A stretch of DNA of 64,000 bases, from NCBI GenBank assembly GCA_964016885.1, contig OZ024743.1, positions 77,264,606 through 77,328,605 on the forward strand, written 5' to 3'. Made by a program: the position numbers and the translations under genes. The notes beneath the pieces are model-generated. The model saw nothing but the letters and a program-made list of their open reading frames with translations, was not told the DNA's origin and made no database searches. The stretch comes from Eledone cirrhosa (taxonomy: Eukaryota; Mollusca; Cephalopoda; Octopoda; Eledonidae). Shown one piece after another: positions 41,101 to 44,761 of the stretch (positions are counted from its first letter, which is position 1; the number at the start of each line of letters is the position of its first letter).

Positions 41101-44100
41101 ACACCATATATCAATATGGCGCCCCATCGACACCCTCGGGAGTTACAGAACCATGCATTGTTAAATATACAATCGCAACTTTATTTCTACACATTTGTAC
41201 CATAATAGGTGAGCGAAGAATTTTAGCTTTTATCTCTGACAAATAAATAACTGATGTAGCAAGGAACAGAATCAAATGTTTTACTTATATTAATGTTAAG
41301 ATATGTCTGCAGCGGGTGGTTTGGTTTATGTAGAAGTTGTCATAATTTTATCTGTTTTAACACCAAAAGAAATAATATTTAGGGTGTTACAAACATTGAT
41401 TTGCCTTCTTTCCACTTTTCTTCATCATCATCACCATTGTTTCTATGTCTGTTTTTCCACACTTGCATCGGTTGTACGGGTCGTTCTCAGCACAGTCTCT
41501 CCACTTGCTGCGTTTCTTTGTCATCTTGTCTGAGTCTCAGTGATTTGAGGTCAGCTCTCACCACTTCTAATCATTGAAAGAAGTTAAACATTGCTTACAA
41601 TATTTTATTTTTCAGTCATTCCAGCTGCAACTGTTGTCTCCATCAGGAAATGCCATTCCAGCCCAAAACAAGGGAGCTGTCAGTCAAATAATCAAAGTCA
41701 ACAATCCTCAGAAGGTATATAATCATCATCACCACCACCATTATTATTATGTCCACCACTTTTCCATGCTAGTATGAGTTGCACAAGTTTTTTTGGTGTC
41801 TACCCATACTTGAAATTCCTGTTGCTACCCCAAACTTTAAGTATGGTATAAGGTGCATTCCAGAAGTTTTGAAACTTTTTTAGGAGAGACATTTATTAAT
41901 TTTGAAGGAGTACAAAAGTCTAATCTCCTTCTGAGTATGATCCCTTCACTTTAATGAACTTCTTGTAGGCCCCATGGAAGTCCTTCAAAGTAAAGGTGTC
42001 CAGAGTGCTCCAGCCATTTCATGTAGGCCCCATGGAAGTCCTTCAAAGTAAAGGTGTCCAGAGTGCTCCAGCCATTTCATGTAGGCCCCATGGAAGTCCT
42101 TCAAAGTAAAGGTGTCCAGAGTGCTCCAGCCATTTCATGTAGGCCCCATGGAAGTCCTTCAAAGTAAAGGTGTCCAGAGTGCTCCAGCCATTTCATGTAG
42201 GCCCCATGGAAGTCCTTCAAAGTAAAGGTGTCCAGAGTGCTCCAGCCATTTCATGTAGGCCCCATGGAAGTCCTTCAAAGTGAAGGTGTCCAGAGTGCTC
42301 CAGCCATTTCATGTAGGCCCCATGGAAGTCCTTCAAAGTGAAGGTGTCCAGGATCCTTGTCACAGACAGTCCTTCATCTTCTCATTGTCTTCAAAACGAC
42401 TGCTCCTAAGGTTTTTCTTCAGCTTGGAGACCCACCAAAAGTCAGAGGGAGCAAGGTCTGTACTGTAGGGAGGGTAAGGGGACAGTGTTGATGCCTGTCT
42501 CTTTCTTTTCGTCACTGAGCTCCCTGAGAACAAACATTGCACAAATTATTCACATGTTCTGCTTATTATGAATAATTCTGTGTACAAGTTGTTACACTCG
42601 CTCTAAACTGTATGTTTAGATTTATAAATACAAGATGGTCTTCATCCAGATGTCCAGCTCGGATGTCCTTTTTCCTCTCACACATTTCAATCTCTCTCAC
42701 TCCCTCTCTACCATGCTTGGCTCATTCAAGTTAATACATAAGTAGTCTGGAGCATCTCATGAGTTTCTGTAGCTTTGTTGCCCAGTTTAACACAAAACTT
42801 TGTGCAGCGAGCTTCTAAATTGTTTTCACTCCCGAGTACATTCTGTAAACTGGTCAGCTGTGACAGTGTTTAGTAGGAAGGGTTCAAAGTGTTATTACAA
42901 CCATCTCCTTTAATCTGGTATGACAAAAGTTGGCAGGTTAACTTACTAGATATATAGTCATGATATATTAAAATTACAATAATCTAGGACAGTTATAACT
43001 GACTCTCCTTAAGAAAAGTCTTAAAACTTATGGAATTCACCCTGTAAATATCATTCATCTTTGTTGAATTGGGGGTAGGGGTATATAATAAATGTAACAG
43101 CTGATTTAAATGCTATGGATCCATTCTGTTGGGATTTGACAGATCCTTAACACTGATGTATGTGTGAAGGATTTCATATTATATGATACTCTGAGTGGGA
43201 GTGAAGCACCAGTTTCAAATAGATATACTCTACTATATATATGTAGGTGGCTGTGTGGGTAGTAGTGGTGTATCTATGCATTCTTTATGTATGTATAGAT
43301 TGGGGGTAGGGTTTCAATCTTCTATATCTAAAATTTAAAGTATGTTTATGGAGGCACATGGCTTAGTGGCTAGAGCATTGGCCTTGTAATCGAAAGGTTG
43401 TGAGTTCAATTCTCAGACCAGGTGATGTGTTGTTTCCTTGAGCAAGACACTTTATTTCACATTGCTCCAGTTTACTCAGCTGTAGAAATGAAATGATAGG
43501 ACTGGGGTCCCTATCATTCCACTGCAAAAAAGCACCCAGCCCACACTGTAAAGTGGACGTGTAGGCGCCACGGAAAAAAAAGCCCCCAGCACTCACTGTA
43601 AATGAGGTTGATGTTAGGAAGGGCATCCATCTGTAGAAATCGAGCCAGAATCAGTTCCCGTCCCACCCTTGCAAGCAGGGAAAGGCGAACGTAAAATGAT
43701 GATGATGATGAGATATATATATATATAGAGCGAGAGAGGTAGAACGCTGGAAGGTAATATCCGTAGTGGTAGAGCACTCAGTCCATGGGACGAGTTTGGT
43801 AGAAGCAATAACACAACAGTTACTTCCCTAACTGTTGTGTTACTACTTATATATATATATATATACTTCGTTTTTGAATTTGTTTTGCAAGAGTTCTTTT
43901 CTGAAAATGTGTGTTGAAACAAATAATGTTATACTTTGGGAGGGTCATGCTTTCAATGAAAACACATGCACCAGTTGGTTTTCACTTCAATTTATTGTAA
44001 ATTTCTGGTTGGTTGGTTCGATAACCAGATGGTTGTTTATATATTGTCAAATCTCTTTTTTCACATTCTGTGACCTCCTCAGTGACTGATTTCTTTGTGT

Positions 44101-44282
44101 CTCTCCTTTGTTCTGTCCTACACTATCTTGTTTTTGTGTGTAATATATAAATATTTTGTTTATCTTTTCATTAATTTCAGCAACCTCTTCGCATGCGTAT
44201 CAAGCTTTCATATTCCCAGAATGGCAACACTGTTACTGAGATGGGTGAAGTTAGCAACTTTCCGGAAAATCTGTGGCAATGA
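3154..44282 (+). CDS. AP1G1: AP-1 complex subunit gamma (gamma-adaptin), 3' part in 13 exons
   Basis: Spliced CDS made of 13 exons listed separately. Their lengths sum to 1545 nt, which is 514 codons plus a stop, and every junction keeps phase. Gamma-adaptin is the large subunit of the AP-1 heterotetramer that selects cargo and recruits clathrin at the trans-Golgi network and endosomes. The order is that of the family: helical-repeat trunk (about residues 1-271 of the visible part; landmarks [41 protein letters not shown] and KYDHMR), a poorly conserved hinge (about 272-394) with a clathrin box, and the ear (about 395-514). Vertebrate AP1G1 is about 820 residues, so roughly 300 N-terminal residues lie upstream of the window. 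Invertebrates usually have one gamma gene, so AP1G2 is not a likely alternative. Introns are unusually long and full of repeats, especially the 16.6-kb one between exons 4 and 5. Confidence 0.96.
3342..3650 (-). mobile_element. 5'-truncated LINE tail, minus strand
   Basis: It starts with (CAT)n and then the complement of the LINE 3' end, including the GGATGCCCTTCCTAACACCA block and two GTGGCACCT-type modules. It aligns along its length with the 3' UTR of the LINE copy at 28330-28651. Confidence 0.85.
3786..4080 (+). repeat. Interspersed repeat R4
   Basis: It shares a segment around CTTCAGCTGTGTCAAAGACA and another around GTGACTTGGTCTGTGAAGAC with 32146-32490, 47405-47612 and, inverted, 25625-25960. 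It ends near a TGATGATGA run. The class is unknown, perhaps an old SINE or LINE tail. Confidence 0.6.
4241..4354 (+). CDS. AP1G1: AP1G1 visible exon 2 (trunk)
   Basis: Acceptor TTTCAG ends at 4240 and donor GTAAGT starts at 4355. It contains the family signature [18 protein letters not shown]. One base enters from the preceding split Arg codon and two bases are left for the following Lys codon. Confidence 0.96.
4741..5110 (+). pseudogene. mariner transposase relic
   Basis: Conceptual translation with stops and frameshifts gives [17 protein letters not shown], then [15 protein letters not shown]. These are the region before, and including, the first catalytic Asp (usually GDESW) of mariner-family DD34D transposases. 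The rest of the catalytic core and clear inverted repeats are not found. It is a dead copy in the intron after exon 2. Confidence 0.8.
5254..5394 (+). CDS. AP1G1: AP1G1 visible exon 3 (trunk)
   Basis: Acceptor TAG ends at 5253 and donor GTTAGT starts at 5395. It encodes [18 protein letters not shown], then a KELLTFLE helix and [16 protein letters not shown], all matching the gamma-adaptin armadillo-like trunk. The reading frame enters on a split Lys codon. Confidence 0.96.
6350..6576 (-). mobile_element. piggyBac-type MITE (family A), complete copy
   Basis: TTAA lies at both ends (6350-6353 and 6573-6576). Terminal inverted repeats are CCTTTTAGCATTTA and the complement of TAAATGCTAAAGGA. The 227-bp body is shared with 35207-35888. 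It has no coding capacity. Confidence 0.75.
6590..6640 (+). repeat. Short LINE-tail remnant
   Basis: CCATGCTAGCATGGAAAATG followed by GACATTAAGCAATGATGAT matches the extreme 3' end of the resident LINE family. Confidence 0.6.
7302..7356 (+). CDS. AP1G1: AP1G1 visible exon 4 (trunk)
   Basis: Acceptor ACAG ends at 7301 and donor GTTAGT starts at 7357. It encodes [18 protein letters not shown], which matches the YAP-x-KRWHIDT segment of the family. The following intron is 16.6 kb and contains the giant 35-bp satellite. Confidence 0.95.
7398..7645 (+). mobile_element. piggyBac-type MITE (family B), complete copy
   Basis: TTAA lies at 7398-7401 and 7642-7645. The ends are CCCTTTTGATACC and the complement of TGTAATGAAAGGA. 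The copy is 248 bp, non-coding, and 42 bp after the exon 4 donor. Confidence 0.7.
7683..8045 (+). pseudogene. Retrotransposon-derived coding relic
   Basis: The broken frame reads [19 protein letters not shown] and then [14 protein letters not shown]. This WDTT-x-x-DT plus EE-x-x pattern is one I associate with a region downstream of reverse transcriptase in invertebrate retrotransposon proteins. Stops occur on both sides. The family assignment is tentative. Confidence 0.5.
8462..9142. repeat. 45-bp minisatellite, about 15 copies
   Basis: The unit is GGCGGTGAATTGGCAGTATC followed by GGTAGAGGGTTGGACGCCATGCTAG in two parts. Copies are nearly identical. Because 45 is divisible by 3 the minus strand is open for 236 codons, but this is a by-product. 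The unit equals the 5' head of SINE family 2, which follows directly. Confidence 0.97.
9098..9283 (+). mobile_element. tRNA-derived SINE family 2
   Basis: The head carries the GGTGAATTGGCAGTATC start and a B-box-like GAGTTCAAATCCCG. The body GCCTTTCATCCTTACGGGGT followed by CGATAAAATAAAGTACCAG is the same as in minus-strand copies at 48590-48798 and 50957-51235. Confidence 0.85.
9513..9630 (+). mobile_element. Partial piggyBac-type MITE (family B)
   Basis: It begins TTAATCATTTTGATACC and keeps the TATTTAAATATC...CTTTCATTATG segment seen in 7398-7645. The right end is missing. Confidence 0.5.
9781..10165 (+). mobile_element. tRNA-derived SINE family 1, full-length-looking copy
   Basis: The A box TGGCTTAGTGG is at 9789-9799 and the B box GAGTTCAATTC is near 9832-9842. 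The body contains the GACACTTTATTTCACATTGC block, then two duplicated modules built on GTGGACGTGTAGGCGCCACG. The 3' tail runs GTTAGGAAGGGCATCCAGCT ... ACGTAAAATGATGATGATGG. From about 9956 onward the sequence is the same as the 3' UTR of the LINE at 28380-28651. Confidence 0.92.
10195..10596. repeat. 20-bp minisatellite, about 20 copies
   Basis: The unit is CTCTATAGTAGTACTCTTCC with variants CTACAGTCATA and CTCTTCTCTC. It is homogeneous and lies 365 bp before the giant satellite. Confidence 0.95.
10962..22575. repeat. Giant 35-bp satellite array, about 330 copies, inside an AP1G1 intron
   Basis: The unit is ACAATGTTCACAACATCCCT followed by STATATATACTGTAA. The main variant sites are CCCTC/CCCTG, AAACAATG/AAATAATG and ACAACAT/ACAAGAT/ACACCAT. 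The only length variants are rare shortened units such as TACTTTAATAATG. It fills 11.6 kb of the 16.6-kb intron without an interrupting transposon. Diagnostic variant blocks recur, indicating higher-order duplication. It starts from a short transition CATCCACCACCCACATCCC at about 10919-10957. Confidence 0.98.
22845..22975 (-). mobile_element. SINE family 1 head, minus strand
   Basis: Complement of the body block (AATAAAGTGTCTTGCTC), B box (GAATCGAACTCATGACC) and A-box region (CCCTAACCCTGAAG). The tail is absent. Confidence 0.75.
23305..23720 (+). mobile_element. SINE with internal 34-bp tandem expansion
   Basis: The tRNA-like head TCATGGTTAAGGTATCACAC and the B-box-like GTTTAATCCCT are followed by about 9 copies (23365-23665) of a 34-bp unit containing GGCAGGACACTGTGTCCTTG. 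After it the normal SINE body resumes with AACACTTTATTTCATGTTGC. Confidence 0.8.
23953..24165 (+). CDS. AP1G1: AP1G1 visible exon 5 (trunk)
   Basis: Acceptor GTAG ends at 23952 and donor GTAAGG starts at 24166. The 71 codons are in phase 0. Landmarks are [49 protein letters not shown] and the acidic DEEEP run. This is the most strongly conserved exon seen here. Confidence 0.97.
24284..25612 (+). repeat. 50-bp minisatellite (about 24 copies) within a SINE/LINE tail
   Basis: The unit ATGTCACATGAAGTGGTTGG followed by CATTAGGAAGGTCGTACAGC and TGTAGAAACC resembles the SINE/LINE tail segment GGTTGGTGTTAGGAAGGGCA plus TCCAGCTGTAGAAA. After the array (25490) the remaining tail continues: ACCCTTGCAAATATGGAAAT, then GATGTAAAATGGTGG. 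Confidence 0.93.
25625..25960 (-). repeat. Interspersed repeat R4, minus strand
   Basis: Reverse complement similarity to 32146-32490, including the GTGCCAATGAAAAATGCACC region and a CCTTCAGTTGTATCAAGGAC segment. Confidence 0.6.
26315..26640 (-). mobile_element. 5'-truncated LINE fragment, minus strand
   Basis: The complement encodes the LINE C-terminal region in broken frames ([12 protein letters not shown], then the GHVMRM-like segment near 26540). It resembles the reverse transcriptase C termini at 27780-28230 and 30790-31100. Confidence 0.7.
26698..26830. repeat. Interspersed repeat R5, deleted copy
   Basis: CCTGAGAGGGTCATGGGGAC through CTGCTGGTTGGTTTTGCCTC matches 33852-34030, lacking about 65 bp of its middle. 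Confidence 0.65.
26896..27026 (+). CDS. AP1G1: AP1G1 visible exon 6 (trunk)
   Basis: Acceptor TTCCAG ends at 26895 and donor GTAAGT starts at 27027. It encodes [20 protein letters not shown] followed by [15 protein letters not shown], matching the trunk. The donor region is imperfectly repeated just downstream at 27027-27105. Confidence 0.95.
27411..27576. repeat. Short repeat set between two (TA)n runs
   Basis: The unit with GTCGTTTCGACGGCTATTTC and ACCAGGTGGACCATAATGCA (complement) recurs at 55928-56060 (inverted) and 57058-57222. Both edges here are TA repeats. Confidence 0.7.
27577..28651 (+). mobile_element. LINE copy 1 (3' half, non-functional)
   Basis: It is 5'-truncated at a (TA)n run. 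The open frame to 28233 holds the second half of a PHD-like finger (CPKC, HKRC and CSSC), the [20 protein letters not shown] segment, the [15 protein letters not shown] segment and [16 protein letters not shown] frameshift near 28205 breaks the ending; in the shifted frame it continues through [14 protein letters not shown] to a stop at about 28348. The 3' UTR (to 28651) ends in (GAT)n and matches the 3' half of SINE family 1. Confidence 0.88.
28714..28769. repeat. (TA)n microsatellite
   Basis: About 28 uninterrupted AT dinucleotides. Confidence 0.97.
28866..29149. repeat. Two (TA)n runs bracketing a 190-bp open stretch
   Basis: TA runs lie at 28866-28907 and 29099-29149. Between them, one + frame is open for about 63 codons and ends in TAA at the second run, with [19 protein letters not shown] in its middle. 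I do not recognise it. It may be a displaced piece of a retrotransposon ORF. Confidence 0.6.
29150..31443 (+). mobile_element. LINE copy 2 (reverse transcriptase, PHD-like finger, C-terminal region)
   Basis: It is the longest retrotransposon copy here. One frame runs from 29150 to the stop at 31101-31103, interrupted only by TGA at 29835-29837 and 30765-30767. Seen in order: a basic/acidic linker ([14 protein letters not shown]), the RT motifs [17 protein letters not shown] (about 29887), [11 protein letters not shown] (about 30066) and the catalytic LYADD (about 30156-30170), a C-x2-C-x10-C-x2-C-x4-H-x2-C-x14-C-x2-C finger (30330-30462), the [17 protein letters not shown] segment and [13 protein letters not shown] near the end. 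The endonuclease and N-terminal part are missing. The 3' UTR (31104-31443) ends GACGTTAAACGATGATGATG. The clade was not determined. Confidence 0.92.
31591..31695 (+). CDS. AP1G1: AP1G1 visible exon 7 (trunk)
   Basis: Acceptor TTGTAG ends at 31590 and donor GTAACA starts at 31696. It encodes [20 protein letters not shown] and then [14 protein letters not shown], with the family motifs VELQQR and KYDHMR. The preceding intron holds two long LINE copies. Confidence 0.96.
31826..31926. repeat. (CAT/CAC)n trinucleotide repeat
   Basis: About 33 triplets, continuous with the minus-strand LINE tail that follows. It is therefore the expanded GAT tail of that copy. Confidence 0.9.
31927..32107 (-). mobile_element. 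5'-truncated LINE copy, minus strand
   Basis: The complement gives the C-terminal ORF remnant (a KDRDKW-like segment) and the tail ending in (GTGATGATG)n. It is closely related to 38951-39225 and 41422-41575. Confidence 0.75.
32146..32490 (+). repeat. Interspersed repeat R4
   Basis: Contains GCACCCAATACTCCCTGTCA, GTATCAAGGGCATAACAACT and CTGACTTGGTCTGTGAGAAG, matching the other R4 copies. A poly-C run lies at 32403-32419. Confidence 0.6.
32500..32930 (-). mobile_element. LINE-derived fragment with mixed ends
   Basis: The minus strand reads [20 protein letters not shown] then a DHGKV...EEW segment, like LINE C termini. Its right edge has TTAAATGATGATGATG in + orientation, so at least two insertions are joined here. 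Confidence 0.6.
33225..33360 (+). CDS. AP1G1: AP1G1 visible exon 8 (end of trunk and start of hinge)
   Basis: Acceptor GTAG ends at 33224 and donor GTATAT starts at 33361. The first residues, [11 protein letters not shown], match the end of the trunk. The remainder is polar, low in conservation and rich in Asn, Asp and Thr, as expected for the flexible hinge. Confidence 0.9.
33852..34030. repeat. Interspersed repeat R5
   Basis: Shares CCTGAGAGGGTCGTGGGGAC through CTGTTGGTTGGTTTTGCTC with 26698-26830. The longer middle is present here. Class unknown. Confidence 0.65.
34388..34437 (+). repeat. SINE/LINE tail remnant
   Basis: ACTTGCAAGCAGGGAAAAGC followed by AGATGTAAAATGATGATG, the last 50 bp of SINE family 1, lying just upstream of the exon 9 acceptor. 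Confidence 0.7.
34528..34678 (+). CDS. AP1G1: AP1G1 visible exon 9 (hinge, clathrin-binding motifs)
   Basis: Acceptor CTACAG ends at 34527 and donor GTTAGT starts at 34679. The hinge segment contains NILDLIGDL near its start and DLLDLLDV near its end. DLLDLLD fits the clathrin-box pattern (hydrophobic and acidic residues as L-hydrophobic-x-hydrophobic-D/E), the site by which adaptor hinges bind the clathrin terminal domain. Confidence 0.9.
34858..34930 (+). mobile_element. Partial piggyBac-type MITE end (family A)
   Basis: TTAA followed by CCCTTTAGCATTTAAACTG, the family A terminus. The remainder diverges within 60 bp. Confidence 0.5.
35027..35160. repeat. Short tandem repeat split by a LINE-tail insertion
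   Basis: A 30-bp unit built from TTTCAATATCATTTCAATAT is repeated before and after a 46-bp LINE 3' end (35071-35116, CCCATGCTAGCGTGGAAG ... GATGATGAT). Confidence 0.75.
35207..35888. mobile_element. piggyBac-type MITE (family A) interrupted by a LINE copy
   Basis: The left part (AACATTTAAACCGGCTATAT through AATAGTAAATATAGAGTAA) aligns with the inverted copy at 6350-6576. The right end TAAATGCTAAAGGG with TTAA at 35885-35888 lies beyond the inserted LINE. The left terminus is degenerate. Confidence 0.65.
35409..35868 (-). mobile_element. 5'-truncated LINE copy, minus strand
   Basis: It starts with the complement of the (GAT)n tail, continues through the whole 3' UTR of LINE copy 2, and ends in the last ORF codons (AGCGCCAAAGAGCTCTGTCC is the complement of the DRxLWR segment). 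Confidence 0.88.
35979..36305 (+). mobile_element. MITE-like element M3, copy A
   Basis: Ends TATTCTCGGGTC and the complement of GACCCCAGAGTA form imperfect inverted repeats. The body, with ACCCATCCTATTTATTTAAT and GTCACAGGAATGCTACCACT, matches 50399-50754 and, inverted and partial, 47195-47400. Confidence 0.6.
36348..36600 (+). mobile_element. SINE family 1-like copy, plus strand
   Basis: Head ATGGCTTAGTGGTTAGG, B box GAGTTCAATTG and a body block with TTTGTTTCATGTCACTCC. The 3' portion with TTCTCAGGGAGATTCAGCAT is tandemly duplicated once (36536-36658). Confidence 0.8.
36660..36805 (-). mobile_element. SINE family 1-like copy, minus strand
   Basis: Complement of the same body and head, ending CACTAAGCCATGTACC. 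It faces the copy at 36348, giving a tail-to-tail inverted SINE pair. Confidence 0.8.
36965..37085 (-). mobile_element. SINE family 2 tail, minus strand
   Basis: GCTTTATTTTATCGATCCTG and GGGAAAGTCAATGAAATCGA match the family-2 body. The tRNA-like head is missing. (TAA)n follows. Confidence 0.7.
37087..37500 (-). mobile_element. CR1-like LINE 3' end, minus strand
   Basis: The complement encodes [20 protein letters not shown] and RTNYLHQLL, resembling the end of CR1-type reverse transcriptase proteins (FSxRxxxxWNxLP region), followed by a 3' tail ending in (ATT)n. The tail segment with TGACATTTGTACATTATTCT is shared with 56955-57055. A poly-G run is at 37297-37312. Confidence 0.6.
37523..37603 (+). 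CDS. AP1G1: AP1G1 visible exon 10 (hinge)
   Basis: Acceptor ATAG ends at 37522 and donor GTGAGT starts at 37604. It encodes [20 protein letters not shown] and a short polar tail. The sequence is not conserved, but the phase (2 bases in, 1 base out) joins exons 9 and 11 exactly. Confidence 0.82.
38047..38651. repeat. Interspersed repeat R6, long copy
   Basis: About 420 bp from GGCTGCCAACTCGTTTTCGA to GGGGTCATCTCTCACGGTGA are almost identical to 57675-58087, apart from a 4-bp CCAA difference and scattered substitutions. The copy continues another 180 bp to GGTGACCTGACA. No long ORF or clear termini. Confidence 0.85.
38739..38899 (+). CDS. AP1G1: AP1G1 visible exon 11 (start of gamma ear)
   Basis: Acceptor TTCAG ends at 38738 and donor GTATTT starts at 38900. 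It encodes [16 protein letters not shown], a variable strand pair, and then [11 protein letters not shown], a hallmark of the gamma-ear (GAE) immunoglobulin-like fold that recruits accessory proteins. Confidence 0.95.
38951..39225 (-). mobile_element. 5'-truncated LINE copy, minus strand
   Basis: The complement encodes [27 protein letters not shown] and [15 protein letters not shown] followed by the 3' tail. It is a different subfamily from the 27-31 kb copies. It begins 51 bp after the exon 11 donor. Confidence 0.85.
39232..39640. repeat. 20-bp minisatellite, about 20 copies
   Basis: The unit is TATACMCAGTTTATCCCTCC. All three + frames stay open because of its composition. It starts at the inner edge of the truncated LINE. 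Confidence 0.95.
39655..40072 (+). mobile_element. LINE/SINE tail copy with repeated modules
   Basis: Contains GTTAGTGTTAGGAAGGACAT, the module with GGTATGGTGTGGCCAACTGA repeated in diverged form four times, and the 3' end CCCATGCAAGCGTGTAAAAA with TTAAACAGTGATGAT. Confidence 0.7.
40174..40426. repeat. (CAT/CAC/CCG)n trinucleotide tract
   Basis: About 250 bp of ATC and ACC triplets with occasional GCC. ORFs across it are low complexity. Confidence 0.95.
40891..40993 (+). mobile_element. SINE family 2 fragment
   Basis: GAGTTCAAATCCCACCGAGA, TTTGCCTTTCATCCTTTCG and GTACCAGTCTAATACTGGGG match the family-2 body. The head is lost. Confidence 0.75.
41422..41575 (-). mobile_element. 5'-truncated LINE copy, minus strand
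   Basis: (CAT)n then the complement of the tail and C-terminal ORF (TGCTGCGTTTCTTTGTCATC). It is the same subfamily as 31927-32107 and lies 41 bp before the exon 12 acceptor. Confidence 0.7.
41616..41714 (+). CDS. AP1G1: AP1G1 visible exon 12 (gamma ear)
   Basis: Acceptor TTCAG ends at 41615 and donor GTATAT starts at 41715. It has 33 codons in phase 0, starting [20 protein letters not shown] and ending in [11 protein letters not shown], the conserved ear core. Confidence 0.96.
41722..41790 (-). repeat. Very short LINE tail, minus strand
   Basis: CATCATCACCACCACCATTA then TTTTCCATGCTAGTATGAGT, the last 50 or so bp of the LINE family. It starts 8 bp after the exon 12 donor. Confidence 0.6.
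41849..43045 (-). mobile_element. mariner element, inactive, with terminal inverted repeats
   Basis: Left end TAAGGTGCATTCCAGAAG and right end (complement) TACAGGGTGAATTCCATAAG begin inverted repeats of about 40 bp that stay alike through AGGAGAGWC. The minus strand keeps [12 protein letters not shown], the region of the last catalytic Asp of DD34D mariner transposases, and [14 protein letters not shown] after it. The rest of the ORF is destroyed, in part by a tandem expansion at 41964-42352. Confidence 0.85.
41964..42352. repeat. 58-bp tandem repeat inside the mariner element
   Basis: Between six and seven copies of a unit starting ATGTAGGCCCCATGGAAGTC and ending CCAGAGTGCTCCAGCCATTTC. Copies differ at one or two bases (AAAGTAAAGG/AAAGTGAAGG). 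Confidence 0.95.
43350..43711 (+). mobile_element. SINE family 1
   Basis: Head ACATGGCTTAGTGGCTAGAG, B box GAGTTCAATTC, one copy of the GTGGACGTGTAGGCGCCACG module, and tail GGGAAAGGCGAACGTAAAAT ending in (GATGAT). Confidence 0.92.
43735..43848 (+). repeat. Penelope-related terminal repeat fragment
   Basis: GCTGGAAGGTAATATCCGTA, GAGCACTCAGTCCATGGGAC and CTAACTGTTGTGTTACTACT match the ends of the Penelope-like element at 54498-55605. It lies between TA runs. No ORF. Confidence 0.75.
44181..44282 (+). CDS. AP1G1: AP1G1 last coding exon (end of gamma ear, stop)
   Basis: Acceptor TTTCAG ends at 44180. It encodes [20 protein letters not shown] and ends in [10 protein letters not shown] with stop TGA at 44280-44282. 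The ending ...FP-x-x-x-WQ is the usual C terminus of gamma-adaptins, so the protein end is intact. Confidence 0.96.
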   Translation, partial: QPLRMRIKLSYSQNGNTVTEMGEVSNFPENLWQ

Positions 44283-44735
44283 TATCATAATCCCTGAGAT
44301 ATCCCTGGCAGTTCCAACAGGTTACAGATCTCTGTCTGTCTATCTGTCTTTTTTCTCTCTCTCCCCCCTCACACTCTTTCCCTCTCTCCCTCTCCCTTCT
44401 CTCTCTCTCACCTCATTCTGCCTCATGAAAATACAGGCTTTTGCTTTCTATCTTACCTTGTCTTTTCCAATCAATTATGGACAGGAAAGAAACTGCACTC
44501 CATTAATTTCAGTGACTGGATTTTAAACAGCTTCAATCTTACTTTCACTTCTACTTTGTTTTTTTTTTTGTCTGTTCAATACCATCTCCTCCTTTGCTGA
44601 TGTCAATAACCATCTAATACATAGCAACAATGTTGTAAAAAGAAATATCAACTACCAAGTCCTTTACTGATTTTCTGGAAGAAAATTTATATATAAGATA
44701 TTGAGGTAATCATTATGTTACGAGTTTATTGATCA

Positions 44736-44741
44736 AATAAA
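44736..44741 (+). promoter_or_regulatory. Candidate AP1G1 polyadenylation signal
   Basis: AATAAA lies 454 bp after the AP1G1 stop codon. A second AATAAA lies at 45148-45153. Either could end the transcript. This is inferred from position and hexamer only. Confidence 0.45.
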
Positions 44742-44761
44742 GGCATGGTGTTGATTAAACC

